Assembly: GCF_003286085.1 (NCBI RefSeq)
Contig: NW_020825298.1
Span: forward strand, 3,100,001 to 3,164,000
Direction of reading: 5' to 3'
DNA: 64,000 bases
Origin: Drosophila persimilis
Lineage: Eukaryota; Arthropoda; Insecta; Diptera; Drosophilidae
Of this stretch, positions 13,801-27,245 are shown one piece after another (positions within the stretch are counted from its first letter, which is position 1; each line of letters begins with the position of its first letter). The notes below the pieces were generated by a model. That model had not been told where the DNA came from. It ran no database searches and was given only the letters and a program-made list of their open reading frames with translations. Both the position numbers and the translations under genes were made by a program.

Positions 13801-14599
13801 CCCCAAGGGAGGGAGGGGGGGGTACAAAATTGAAAATTTCCCCACTAATCGCAATCGATACGATACGCCTTGCCAAATGTCACTCAAAAGGGAGGGGTCT
13901 TCGTTTTGTGCAAACAAATAAATTGAAGAATACTCGAAAATTAAATAAATATTTGGCATTTTTCATGGCTGCAAATAAATTACAATAATGAATGAGTTTT
14001 TGCAGCAAAAGAGCTGCCTGTCTGTCTGTCGCAGAGGGAGGGAGAGGGAGAGAGGGAGAGCGAGAGAGAGACAGATAAATTACAGTCGAGAGTCGAGTTG
14101 ACAAATGAAGTTGCCTGCGCTTTGGGGCGGAAATAAATGTTTGGCTAATAAGATTTCTCATTTTTTGCAAGTTTTTAACAAGTTCAGAGAGTTGAAAGGG
14201 CGGGGTTGCCTCCCTCCCTCCCCCCAGAAGCTTAGACAGAACTGGAATCCAGAGGAGGGGGATATGAGGAGGGCTTTAGGGCCATACGGAAGGATCGGGG
14301 CGGAAGAAAGCCCTCTAAGAGTGAAGCATTTACTAGTCTACTTTATACAGTCTTCACTTTCAGACAAAGCTCCTACAGAGCCCCTCTTCGTGGGGGCTAA
14401 AGAGGGTCATAGGCTAGATCTAATGGCGGCAGGGCTTGAGGGATGGAATTGGAATGAAAAGACACATGAATTCGACTGAATTTGTGCTCTCTCCGGTGTG
14501 CCAGTTGGAGCTCTAAGACATCTTCTATATTATTCATTGTCGCGATATTGAATTCATATGAACGTCCCCATTCATAGAGCTACATCCCCACTCCAAGAA
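10801..14599. other. Intergenic DNA, no gene seen
   Basis: Includes a short CTGAACC heptamer array (about 11505-11535). Pro-rich frames near 13230-13920 come from C/G-rich sequence. 11890-12900 is of more even composition but every frame is interrupted. Confidence 0.55.
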
Positions 14600-14930
14600 C
14601 AGGCCACCGAATCGATTCTTAGGGATTCGGCATTCCCTTCATTCCATCAATGAGAATCAGCGTCTCAGATTTCTCATTCCATCGAATCCCTCGCCCAAAA
14701 AGGCCTCAACGAAGCCGCTATCATCATTTTTACAGCTTCAAAGCCGAAAATTTCGTTTTTTCTTTCTCGCTCACTCGCTGATTGAAATGCCAGTAGAGAG
14801 AATGAGCAAGCAATGCCATAATTCGCAGGTTTTGGGGTCTGATTGAAAGCTGGATTCCCGATGATCGAAAGCCTTAAAGAGGCCTGAGTATGGCTGTGAT
14901 TTTACGAGTGCCGTGTGCTCCACATTATTT
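14600..14930 (-). repeat. Dispersed repeat family 2, copy 3 (inverted)
   Basis: Reverse complement of 10440-10800, from CGAATCGATTCTTAGGGATT through GCCTCAACGAAGCCGC, CGAAAATTTCG and the CTCGCTCACTCGC block. The two copies form an inverted pair about 4 kb apart. Confidence 0.8.
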
Positions 14931-17900
14931 ATAGGCCTGTACCAGTTTTAAAGACTCAAATCTCTTAAATACCTCGACATCCCTGGCCGAGCCAGAAGTC
15001 GCACACTCGAATCGCGCCGCATCGAGGGCAAATTAAAATTGACGCCCAATAACGAGGCCAGGCCGCACCCACCATCAACGTCACGCGCGTCCCTCCGCAT
15101 TCGGGGCTGCTGCCACTGCCGCTGTCTGGTATCACAAGGACCCTCTCTCGAGGGCAGAGGCGTAGGCCGCAAAAGGGTTAAAAGGGGTCCACAGATCTCA
15201 GATCTCTCCCAGTGAGACGCGTACTCTGTATTTGGGATATATTTAGATCCGAAAAGCCCTGGCAAACCCTTTTGGAACCCACGACACTGCCTCCTCTGGG
15301 GCCTCCTTTGGCGGGCTCTCCTTGGAACCGAACAGGAACAACACTCTCGCATCGTGAGCATAATTCACAGCTGAGTGAATTTTAAGTGGTTATTGCAAAA
15401 GTTGGCAAAAGGCGGCATCAAGAAGCGAAAGTGTTGGACGGACTCCTCCTCCTCTCTGGCTTCCTGGCATATTGAGCGCGATTTTTATTGAGTTACATAA
15501 AGGAGTGGATATCGATGAGGAGGAGTGGCCGGAGGGGCAGGAGGGAGGGCAGTGACGTTCGTCTAGCTGGAGAAATTAGGTTAGGCATTATAAATAATTC
15601 GATTAGCTTTAATTGGCATGAACTTGCTGCAAATGCCAGCCAGCCAAAGGTCGAAGCGGCAGAGATGGCAGCGTGACACGAGGAGGGGAGAGGAGAGGCC
15701 TTCCCTTTGGACATCTGTGCAGCTTCTGAAGAGCTGTTCGGCCAAGGAGACCTCATCGGTAGCTCTTTTCGGCGCCCACCTCTAGCTCCTTGCCTCCGAG
15801 TTGATGGAAAGGCGTTTTATGATTGACAGACACGCGCACCCCGCCCCATCCCCGCCCCCCGCAAGGCGCTGGGGAAAGTGTTTGAAACTCTGTTGCCAGA
15901 CGGAAATGATTATTATATAATTGAAATTGATAGGCAAGTGGCGCCAGAGCGTGGCTCCAAGGATTGGGGCCCGCTACAGAGCGCTCCTTCAATTATTCAT
16001 AAAAGCGAAAGAATCCAATTTAAGTCCAATTAAAGATGCAGAACCATCTGTGTGTTTGGTCTAATGATAAGCCGACAACCGGCCCCAATGAGTGCGCTCT
16101 CGTTTGGCCCCGACCCCCCCAAGAAGTTCAACAATGGAACGTGCTCAAGTCGATTCGTCCTGCCGTGTCCTTCGAGAGGGAAACCCAATTGGCGTTGAGG
16201 CAAGGAGTGAGAAAGGTGGAGAATGGATAGAACAATGCCTGCGGAGGTACACAATGGATGCAATTGACACTGAAAACTGGTGAAACGGGAAAAAGTAATG
16301 GATACCCACAATGCTAGATGTACTCGTAATGAAATAATACTAGACTCCTGGCACACACAAAATACCAGAAAAAAATACAAGATATAACAAGGGAATACCA
16401 GGGGAATAATGAAATATTTCTAGGAAAATTTTGTCTTGCGGATTAAAAGGATTTCGAACTCTGTTTGAAGGCACTTGATGAGTGCTCTGCGTGCGTGCGA
16501 GCCCGTCGCGATTGCGTGAATCTCATTAGCCAGAGACACGATATGAAAGAAATCAGCAAAGACACTTGGAAGTGAGGGAAGGGAGACACTCACAGGGAAA
16601 TATGGCAGAAAAGGCCCTCAAATACATCTGGGATTCACCTCCGCTTTCGTTTCTTTGTCTTGCAGTCGATTAGCAGCAAAATATTGCATTTTCCGCTCAT
16701 TCGAAAGCGCTGATTGTTGCTTTTGGCAAGGAATTGCTTGCTTATCGGCACGGATTCAGATTGTAGCCTCTTCCTGAAGTCTATTCACACATTTAGTTCA
16801 TACTTCCATTGTTCGGAGCAGCAGCAGGAGTGCAAAATACTGCGGCAAATGGTTTCCCGGGTCAGCTAATATATAAATATAGATCTACACTCAGTTGTCA
16901 ATGTCATCCACATGTAATCAATGAAAATATAAAGTAAATGATTCAAATTAAAGAGTCTTTTCCACCAAATAAAATATATAGAAATATATAGAATTATATA
17001 GAGGACACCAAGTCCCTGAATGCAGAAAAAAAACTAAGTAGAAACCAAATTGTACCCATTAAAAATCAAATACAGTTGAACTTCCATAAGACGAACCAAA
17101 TTTAGCCAAAGAAAACGTTCGACTAAGAAGGACTTTGCCTTCTGAAGACTTTCACTCCCAGAGTTGGCCGTAAAATGTTTCCTAAAGGCAATTTTAGCTC
17201 GAAATACTCAGACTTATGGAAGTTCCACTGTCTATGGCATCTATGGTATCTGTGTTTATTACATACGTATCTGCAAATCAATTTGTAGCCCCAATTTGTC
17301 CAATGCAATTAGCATTAAATGGAAAATAAAACCCAAAAAACAGAGAGAAAAACAGTCGAAATACGAAATACAAAATACACACAATTAAAATAAATTTTGG
17401 GGCAACATTTTAGAGGCCCGACAACAAATTGGCAAATCAAGAATCAAATGAACTGATCAATGAATTGAATTCCATGAGCCAAAGTGAGGGATAGAAGGCG
17501 AGCAATTTCCCATTTTCCATTTTCCATTTTGCCAATTACAGAGTACAGAAAATGCAGCCCCTCCCTCCCCGCTTTTTTGGAAAATTTGAATATGAAATGT
17601 AGAGAAACATTTTCGGCACAGAAATTGCAGTGATGTAGTGATGAAATTAAATGCCCCATGGCGTTGCAGGGGCAACTGTTGGGGCCCCCCCCCAACCGCC
17701 CCAAAAACGCACTAACAATAAGCAAACATTTTCCGAATGACAACTAAATAAACTCCGCAAAAAAGGAAACAGAAACAGAACCGAAAAACCAATACAAATA
17801 CACTCAATCCCCATGTCCATGATACCACCGCCCCGTGCCCCGTGCCCCACTCCCCTCCACCCCTCGTAGCCCCCTCTCCACACAAAAATCAAACTGACAA

Positions 17901-20900
17901 CAAATCCCAATGACAAAATCAAGCAATAGCAATCGATATGCTTCAGCACAGTAAATGGTCATGTTTCGGTCTGGCAGGATGCAGCATCCTGGCCCGGAAG
18001 GTGGGGGGGGGCTTGCGGGGGGGTCTTTGAGTAGTCTCCGTCTAACCATCTCTCTGTCGAAATGTCAATGCAATTGTCATTGTCTTTCCATTGCCTGGCT
18101 CTCTCTCACTCTCTCTCTCTCTCTGTTTGCTGTTTGCATCATCAATTTGGTCTGTCCGTTGGCAGGGGCCTGGAACATCTGCCATTGCCTTGCCTTGCGC
18201 TAATTGATGGGTTAGACAACTGAAAGGCAATAACCGATTCGTACTACTTAACCGGCTGAGGAGAGAGGGCCAGAGAGGCTGCCCCAATGGGGCTTTAAAA
18301 AGCCAAGAAATGGCATCTTTTTAAAGCAAGAAAGTAGAGGCCTGGGCTATCTGTTGAAGCCTGTTCGAAGCCCTTGCCGACCCTGACATAAGCCGCTTAC
18401 AAAATCCTGGCGAAAACCGAAACAAAAAATCAAGAAAGGCATCCCAAAAATCGCACTCGAAACTCATTACAACAAAAGGTGCTGGGGCTGGCCGCCCACT
18501 TGAGTCCACTCGAGGGGCTCTCCCCATAATCAACTCGTTGCAACCGAGAGTCTCTGCCATGCCCCCTTGCCCTTGCCCTTGCGCACACCTTCAGGGGGCA
18601 CCTTTTTCATTTGCACCACCACCACCGTCGAACGCAGTATGAAAGCAGGCGAAAAAGTTGGGGAGGCACAAGAACAATGGTCGACACGACACTGCTCCCC
18701 CTCCCCCTGCCCCCCTTGATACCCAATAAACGCATTCTGCTCCTGTCAGACCCACAATGCCAGGGCACTTAAGCCATTGCTTTCTGATGCCACCAGCCCT
18801 GGCCGTCCCCCCTTTCGATGGTGGAGGGGGTGGAGGGGGGGGAGGCAGATGATTGTCCCAGTTTCCGGTGTCGTCCATGTGGGAGGGGATTTTTCTCATT
18901 TTCCTTTGAGAGTTCAGCGTGTCATGGGGGCGAAACCCATTTGCCTGTCTTCTAAAATGTGCCCCCTCTACCACCCCACCCCTCCTGCGAGTATCCATGT
19001 ATCTGTCCCCCCCTCCCCTCGCTCTATCAGCCGCTCAATCCCTCTGTTTGAGTCCTGGTCAGGTGGACAGCTTCCAATAATTCTGCTAATGCACAGAGCG
19101 AGAAATTCTTTCCATTTTCCAACTCCTTCTTGGCTTCAAGTACTGGGTATTTCTTTCAGTGTACATCCCTGCACCTGTCTGCAGCCACAGAAGCCCCAGT
19201 CTCCGTCTCCGTCCCAGTCTCCGTCGCATTCTCCGCTCCGGGCTCCGTTGACGTTGTCAGCAGGTATCTCTCCCCCTCCCCCTCCCCCCTTGCCCACCCC
19301 CCCCCCCCCACATTGTCACAGGCTCTTTTCTGGTTCCCTAGGAGTGTGTGTGTGTCTTTGTCCTGACAATGATGGCGTTGGCATTGACGTCATTGGCATT
19401 GGCGTTGTTTGGACGCTGGCAACGGCCGTTTGGCACTCATTTCCTAGGCAGCCGACGGCCGCCCGGCCCCGGCCCCGGCCCGCCCGGCTGTTCCATTATT
19501 TATGCTTTTTAGGAGGACGATAACCCGTTCCCCCCCAACCCCCCTCCCCCTTCTGGGGGCGACGCCATATTGGCAAACATCTTCAATTTGCAGTTGTCGT
19601 ACACTTTAATTGTTATCGTTATGCATCCCTGGGCCTCCCCTCCCCCACTCCCCACTGCCACCCCCTTTTGTGGCGCTGCATTCCGATAATTGTCGTTCGG
19701 GTTAGCTTTTAATTTGAATGGTCCTGCCATTTGAGGGTCCTTTTGTCCAGCAATTACTTACGATTATTGGCAGCAGCAACAGGATTCAATAAGCCAAATG
19801 TGCGTGAAGGGAATGTCCTTTGGTTTCCCTACTGTGGGTGCGAAAGGAAAGCTGGCTCGTGGAAGGATTGAGGCGGGAAAAAGAAGGACTTTAGGAAGTA
19901 GAACATGTGGTATTTCCATTCTTTAGGAGATCAAATGACCTTCGGCATCGAAAACAGTCAAAATAAGGGCTTTTTCAGGCCTAAAACAAAAGGATAAAGC
20001 AATCAATGGCGAATATAATGCCCACTTATGCGGTTTTCTTCGGTTTTGTTGAGGAATTGAAAAGGAAACGATCTGTGTTTAATGATCATCAACACGAACC
20101 CTGTGTTGGTTCCTTCCCGGCCTTCCCATAGACCCTTTCGAGCCGGTTTCATCATTGATCTGGAGAATAGAAGTCGCCTCAACGACCGCATTTGGCCAGG
20201 AAAAATTACTCTTTCAACAGCAATATGCAAGGCTGCCCACGAGTGCAGTCTTCAAGGCAGAATTCCATGAATTTGCCTACGAAATGGTAAAAATTTTAGA
20301 ACATTTTTGGTTTAAAAAATTGTACAAAATAATGCAATAACTTAAGGCTTATAAAAACGAGCCAATCTTCAAGAGAATTGATTATTTTGTCGTATAAAAT
20401 TATTTTTCTGCTAAAAATCGCGATGGAAAAGCTCTTGAAACAGCCGAAGGATGGAAACTTATGGCTGTGCCAACACTTAAGTACGGCACTGTATATCTAA
20501 AGCCTCGTACGAGATGGTAACACTTTTTTTTGTCCCTAAATTGGAAAATGAATTATCAGAATTAACTGAATCGGGAAACAATAGAATATACACAGCGAAA
20601 CACAAAAAAAACTGTACGAAAACTCTATCTTATAGCTGCCATATGAGCCATCGGGTAGATCTTTAGAAGAATAGCATATTGGCCCATAGTTTTGGGGGTT
20701 TATGCATGCCTTATGCTTTAGATATTATAGGTCTCAACCAGTCTCTATTCAGCTTTCAAATGGGTTGTTTTATGGAGCGAATTGTGGGCTCGAAAGACGA
20801 TGAATCTGACCAGAATGACCAGGACGAGGAGATAAGTCAATACCACCTGCAGCAGGGCTCGAGGCAAGGCAGGTTATTGGTGTATTGGGATGGATATATA

Positions 20901-21347
20901 CGTCCTGTTTATAGATAGAATTCTAAGACCAAAGGTATCACAGAAGGTGATGTGGAAACCCTTTAAGTAACCCTTGAAAAGGAAGCCACAGAAGGCTGCC
21001 CCAGAAAGTAGAAACAACAAAAGGTCTCTCCTCAAGGCGACTTACGGATTTAGAGTCCTCCCAAAAATGTATATTCCAGTTCGAAATCCACATAGACATA
21101 AATCTGAAAGACAAGTGGCTCCAAGGGCCTGCCACAAAAAGTGTCGCCTGTCTAGGAAGAACCTTTTCAATAAAAGTCATGTGTTTTGAACTCTGTTTTG
21201 AGAATGCACACTATTCAATACGTTGTAGGCACTCGAACAGAACACACAACAAAACAATAACAAAAAAACATATAACTACAAAAAATAACTACAAAAAATA
21301 AATAAATAAAGTGAAACAAATAAAAACAAAAAACAAAAAAACCAAGA
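14931..21347. other. Intergenic DNA, no gene seen apart from repeat family 4
   Basis: C-rich blocks at 18590-19330 give a long but low-complexity open frame. The final 250 bp before the TPR gene is A-rich (AACAAAAAAAC, AAATAAATAAA) and likely holds its 5' UTR; no TATA box is convincing. Confidence 0.55.
16620..16880 (+). repeat. Dispersed repeat family 4, copy 1
   Basis: TCCGCTCATTCGAAAGCGCTG, ATTGTTGCTTTTGGCAAGGAA, then GTTCGGAGCAGCAG and GCAAATGGTTTCCC. The same blocks recur at 61189-61390, and the first also at 60458-60480. Confidence 0.55.
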
Positions 21348-24246
21348 ATGGCGTCGATAGTTCCGAATCTCACACCGGCGGCAGGGGTTGGAGCCGCCGT
21401 TCCGATATGGATGAAGATTGACTGGAGCCCCGATATAGAGCACGGGATCTACAGGGACTGGGGCTGGTACTACTCGCACCGGCGGAGGGACAACATGTCG
21501 GCCTACTACTACAACAGGGCCCTGGCGATGGTGCCCGAGGACTACGTGACGCTCTACCATCTGAGCCAGACCAAGCGGAAGAACGCCCAGACCGAGGGGG
21601 CTCTCAAGGATTGTGCCGAAGCCAAACGTATGATCTCTCTTTCTTTCTCTCTCGGAGAGATGGTATCTTATATTCCACATTGATTTACAGGCATTTTAAA
21701 GGGTCTCAAGATCAAATACGCGCCCATTAATATGGAGATCTGTGATGCTCTCTACGAACTGAATAAACTGGAGATTGCCAAGGCGGAACTGCACAACAAT
21801 ACGCGTATGTTTATAGGCAACAAGGCCAAGGCCTTTCACAGACGTCTCGCTGTGGTACGATCCAGGTGGAGTGCTCCAAAATCATCTCATTGCTACTTCC
21901 TTGTTGGTTTCAGGTCAACGAAAATATCAAAGACTGTTGCGGGGAAGAGCTCACGCAGTTCTTGTCCTCGAACGAAAAGCTGGTCATCCAAGTGAGGGAA
22001 ATGGAAATCAAGGCCCTCAATGAACTGCAGAACAAGCCGCTGTGGAAAATCCTGAAGGAACAAGGCAAATGCGATGTCTTGAGCATCCTGGAAATCGAAG
22101 TAGGAGCCACATTTGTACCCCTCTTTTAGACCCATTAATTTCGTTTACATCCCAAAAGGAAGAACTCATACCCCCATTGGAAATCGCCCGGCGAAATCGG
22201 GCCTTTAATGTGTTCAATCAGATGTACATCGACAAGTCCTGGATGGATGTGGTGTTCCTCAAACAATTGCTAAAGTAATTATCAGTTAAACGTTTGCTGA
22301 TTATCTGCTGATGGGTTGTATGTCTCCTCAGGAACCCCACTTTGCTGCTGGATCAGTGCCACAACTCCAAGTATTTTCTGGGTGCTCTCAACAAAAAGAA
22401 ATACGAGGAGTTAAAGAACTTTTTGGTAGGTAGAGCAACGATTGAGGGCTAGGCAGCTCTATAATAGCCTTAATCCGTGGTTTATAGAGAGTGGTGCAGC
22501 AGTAGGGTGCCCACTGTACCACACTGTAACATATACACATTCATATACACACATATACATATGCTTCGCCACTGTGGGCAGAGCCGAGACTCTGCCGCCG
22601 CTGTTGCTGGCAGACCCGAAGCTCTTTCTTTCCTTCTTTCTCCTTCTCGCTTGTCGCCACAACCTTCACGCACTTCGCATAATCGATCTTCAATCCGAAC
22701 TCGTCTTGAGCCGATCACCTCACTCGTCGTTCAACCTCGTTATCGCTCTCCCATCCGCACACCTTTCGTTGTTGCTTTTCCATGCAAAACAAAATTTTAA
22801 GGTTAACAGCTGTAACAGGGCAACCACGCGCTGTTAGCATGTTAACAGATTCACAGTCTGTTAGCGTAGCTGAGAGCCGCTCTCTGTTTACAGTCGGTTA
22901 GCAATCGGCCTCTGCCGCGCTCTCGCTCGCTCGTTTTTGTGCGCTTTTACGATCCGCACGAAGCTGAAAGGCAGAGGCAAAGCACCGCTACAATCTGAGG
23001 TGTTTCTTGTGCCTTTTTCACATCTATATATCCACGAAAAAGCACATGAAGCTGAATTCTGACCTTTATATCTAAATGTGGTTCCTCCCCCCTACCACAA
23101 AAGCCTAAACCATCATCGACCCATCATTAAATATACCCTAAATCCCATTCTGTATATTCCAGAAAATGCTCCATGCCCGTTCCCCCATGTACTACCTGCG
23201 GTACAACAAATTCACGAACAAGAAACTGATGGACAAATTCCGGGAGGACTACCTCTACCGCGTGCAGTACCAAACCCGTCGCACGATGGTCTCTGTGTTG
23301 AGGACCATTCGAAAGCTTCGTGCCGCAGGAAACGTAACCGTAAGTTTGCTTTATTAAGGAATCCCCTTATTGTTGCTGTGTTTTGTTTAGAAACTCTCAA
23401 AATACGTGGAGGAGGTGATGGGCGAGTTCGTTGTGTTGAAAACGTTTCGGGTGATGCCCTGGAAATTCGAGTTCATGAACGAAGTGTACAACACCCTGGC
23501 CCTGACCCTGGGCGATCAGTGCAGAGTCCCCTACAAGGGGTTCTCCCACGAGGAAAAGGATGCTCTGCTGAAGCTCCTGCGCCTGCCCACCGACAAGTCG
23601 TGGGATGTGGAAACTTTCGTGTTCGGCGACCGGTCCACCCATCAGGCTCCCGTTGACGCGGATCCGGCCATGTCCAAGTCCAGGTAAGACCCCCTCCCCC
23701 ACCGCCACCCCCTCCCCTATTGAAGGGACTCCCAATTCACAGACAGCTGATAGCCCGACTGGAGAAACGAATGAAGTTTGCCAAATACTCGATCGAGAAG
23801 TGCTATCTGTTCCATCAGATTGGCGATACTCATCTGAAGTCGAATCGTTTCGATGAATGCTGGTTTGCAGCCACCAGGGGCATCAAAGGCAAGGCCAATT
23901 CGAGCACTTTCGAGGGTAGCATCGTTATATCCATTGTTTTTCAGAGTCCAAAAACTGCAACAGCTTGATCTGGCGCTTCCTCTGCACTCTCCTCATTGTC
24001 AAGGCCAATGCGTCCCTCTACAAGGTGGAACGCACCAAGGACGCTCTCATGACGGCCTCCCAACTGATGGACCAACTGGGCTCTCCCGAGCTCTCCCGCT
24101 TTGTGGCCCTCTGCATAGCCTGCAACGAGGAAGAGCTGACTTCGAAGAAGCAACGCGGCAGCCTGGGGAGCCGGAATCCAAGCAGTGCCTCCAGCCTGGT
24201 CACAATGGACACGGTGCGGAGTGAACACAGCGAAAACAACGTCTAA
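21348..24246 (+). CDS. TPR protein, TTC25/ODAD4-like (outer dynein arm docking)
   Basis: Nine exons: 21348-21627, 21691-21854, 21914-22099, 22159-22274, 22332-22425, 23163-23339, 23391-23683, 23743-23915, 23945-24246. All junctions are GT-AG and in frame, giving 594 residues. The start is the first ATG of the open frame, in context AAGAATGGC. TPR-like helices are visible near residues 45-75 (AYYYNRALAMVPEDYVTLY) and about 450-480 (YLFHQIGDTHLKSNRFDEC). The middle part resembles vertebrate TTC25/ODAD4, including the basic YLRYNKFTNKKLMDKFREDY region and EKCYLFHQIG. That family helps dock outer dynein arms on axonemes, so activity in sperm or sensory cilia is inferred. The C-terminus is Ser-rich. 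It is transcribed towards robo3, with about 24 kb between. Intron 5 is 737 nt; the other introns are 47-67 nt. Several diverged TTC25-like genes exist in flies, so exact orthology is unsettled. Confidence 0.85.
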
Positions 24247-24420
24247 GGCGATGCCAACGCGAATCTGTGGAATGATATTCATGTCCTGGCGCCGCTCTAT
24301 ACGCTTTCAATCAATCGAATACATTTCCTAGATACATATATTCCTTCCACATTTCTTGGAACAGAAATATATTCCGCACTTGGGCTTTGCTTCGGGGCTC
24401 ATTAAATCTATTATTTACAA
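24247..24420 (+). other. 3' UTR and variant poly(A) signal of the TPR gene
   Basis: The stretch after the TAA stop has no open frame. A variant signal ATTAAA sits at 24401-24406, about 155 nt past the stop; no canonical AATAAA is closer. Confidence 0.35.
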
Positions 24421-24719
24421 AGGCTTTAGCTAGTCTAGAAAGCCAGAAACATGGCACATCTTTAGAACGATGTAAAGACGGCAAAGTTTATGGGGAATTG
24501 TGCCTAAAACTTATTGTACGAGATGATCTATCACGTGGTTTTGTGGTTCTAGGGGTATCACTAGGGGTATTGGTTACAAAGTGCTCTACAGAATTTCGTT
24601 GTGGCCCATGCCGAACGTCCTGGACGCAAAGTTTAGGGCATAGAGTGTAGGATATAGGAACCCGAGCGTAGAGAGATTTTGGTAGCCATGGGCCATCACC
24701 TGGCTCTTTGCTTTCCGTA

Positions 24720-25060
24720 TGAAGAGTGCCGTACAATCGACCTCAAAGCAGGGCTGCAATGTCCAAGGAGGAGGCTACTGAATGGTTACCCCACCCGCTC
24801 AATTCTTCGGATTTAGACCCACTGAGTGACTATTTCTTCCATCCTGAAGCTGAAGTATTGATTCGACCGAAAGAGATTTGATTCCAATGATGATATTATC
24901 TCAAATCTCTTGCCGCGACAAATCCTATTTTTTGGAGAGGGATACCGAAATTGGAGTAAGTCTGGAAAAGATGGTATACAGCTACAAAAGAGAATATGCT
25001 GACAAAAACAATGATTGTTTATCCAAAAACCTGACCTTTTGGGCAGTACTTCGTTCCGCC
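24720..25060 (+). pseudogene. Decayed mariner-family (DD34D) transposase, C-terminal part
   Basis: Plus-strand translation gives WLPHPLNSSDLDPLSDYFFHP, matching the mariner HPPYSPDLAPSDY block around the third catalytic Asp. After a frame change it gives KRFDSNDDIISNLL and FFGEGYRNWSKSGKDGIQLQK, which match the usual mariner C-terminus (RF.SNE..I, F..GI.KL..RW.KCI). Stops and a frameshift interrupt it. The N-terminal helix-turn-helix part is not visible, and I did not find terminal inverted repeats. Confidence 0.6.
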
Positions 25061-27189
25061 GATATTGGAGTATTTTTCTTGTGTGTGGAGCCCGTAGTAT
25101 TAAGACCAACAAAGTCCTCTTGGATTTGTTTTCAAATCTTTTCACTGCGTAATCTCAATTGAGATTTTGTTGGATTCTTACCACTCTACCGATCTGTGTT
25201 AATTTATGTATTAATTTAATAAATGAATCCCTATATAGCCCAAGAGTTCTAGTAGATCCCATTACTTTGTAGTCAAAGTTGTTTAATATAATTCCCAAGT
25301 AGTTGTTTCCCCGTAAACGCAGTTCCTTCCCCTTTCTTTACAGTGAAGTTCAGCACCTTTTCCTAGATCCAAGTTCAGAACCAATCATAATCCAAGACGG
25401 CGCCCTTCCCAATTGGAATTTCAGGTCCGCCGTCCACTACTTTTCCGTTTACCCCTATAATTCCCAAGTCATGTTTTTCAGTGTTTTAAGATTTCTTCCT
25501 TAAATTCCTAAGATCTTATTGCCTTTACTTGTAAATAGTTTCTTCCAATAAATCCATGAAGCGTGTGAGTCGCGGGGGTCGACGTACGAGGGCTGTGAGT
25601 CCCCCTTCTCTAGACCGAATACTCTTCCATTCAACCCACCATCAAATCTCCTTCTGCTCCCCTGCTATTTATTAAAAGATTCCCATAGAAAATGAGTGGC
25701 CCCACAATTGTTTCACAGATTGGTTCATGCTTCATTGTCAGTTGAATGCAAATTGAGAATGGAAAACCCGAATAAAGTTTCGCCAAGCCATAATTAAACA
25801 ATTCCATTATGCAATGGGGATATCCTGGGGGGCCAGGCTAAGTTTTCCCTCCCTCCACCCTCCTCCCTCCTTCCGTTATCAAATGGTGCTTGAAAATGCT
25901 CGATGGAGAGACACTGGAGAAGAGACCACTCGCAGAAGACAGTGCCAAAGAGGGGGGGATAGTCGGATGGGAAACTTTTAAGGGAAATTCAATAGGGCAT
26001 GCAATTCAAGAAATTATTGTGCAATTTCAATAACTTTTCAATTGGGTTTTCAATTTGTTGCACGCTTTTTCGTCTCCATTTTCTTTCTACTTTTTGTCGT
26101 GCCCAAAACTTTATTTCATCTTTTCCTTCTTTTGCATTTTCTAACCTCTTTTATTCTTTGCAGAAATTGACGATTTCCTCTGAATGGAAAGACGGTCCGA
26201 GAAGCTGTTTGTGTTTGGCTTTTCTTGGCCATCTTTTAGCCGCTGATAATCACAAAATATGATGCCATTAAGCCGCCACTGAGAGGCTGGCAGGCAGGGC
26301 CCAAAGGCAAAAAAGGTCCACAGTTTTTCCACTCCAGGAGGAAAACCTGAGAAAACATGATATACGTACCGTGTACACATACATATAGTATGTACTGTGT
26401 GTCTGTGATATTTGCATTCTGCCAAGTGCTGCAGATACGTGCGCGTATCCACCAGATACGAGATACTCTCAAGTTTGCGCTGTGGGTGGCCGCTGCCATC
26501 TTAAAAGGTAACTTTTCGCATTGAAACAATATTTGCACTTTACATCAGTAGTCCTTCCAGGAGAGGGTTGGGGGCGCGGGAGCGCGGGGGGGTGTACTCT
26601 AAGGGTGGCGGCTGTGGGTGGCGGCTAGCCACTCATATTGTCCCGAGACACGTGCCGTGGCTAAACCAAAACCATTAATCAAACAATTAGAGCTGGCTGG
26701 AAGTCGAAGCCCAGGCCCAGTCGCAGTCCAAGGACCCCACCCTTTCATTTGCATAAATTATGGCTTCATAATAACCGCTATTTATAATTTTCGACGCGGC
26801 TGCGTTCGGGCGGGCCCCAGGGGGTGTGTTTGTCAAATACGCCCACCGTCAACACCCTCGACAAGACACACACAATCCAAGTGTTCGAAAAGGATTTAAA
26901 CCGAATGAGAAACGAGTGAGAAATATGACCGTTGATTAAAGAATCTGTAGCTCTGTAGTTGCCCCAATCTCATACCAATCAAAAGCAATCTTTATGCCAG
27001 CCTTCATCATCCTTTCTGGGCCCCAATCCGAGCCCCAATCCCCCTGTCATCTCCCATCAATCTCTTGCTAAGCCGCCACGAAAATGTGTTCATATTTTGT
27101 ATGCAAATTATTAGGCGGCGGCACACTCGATTACCTTGCTGCACATTTACATGGCGAAATGGAATTAATTCATAAATAACAAGCCACCG

Positions 27190-27245
27190 AAGGACAGGCA
27201 GACAGACGGACGGACAGACAGACGGACGGACGGACAGCCGGACAA
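27190..27245 (+). repeat. GACA/GACG tetranucleotide repeat
   Basis: Alternating GACA, GACG and GGAC units. Related CTGT runs are at 8885-8915 and 14010-14030. Confidence 0.9.

Noticed and set aside
18777-19523. Plus-strand frame of 248 codons
   Set aside because: Pro/Ser/Val-rich low-complexity translation of C-rich repeats, without domain or homologue.
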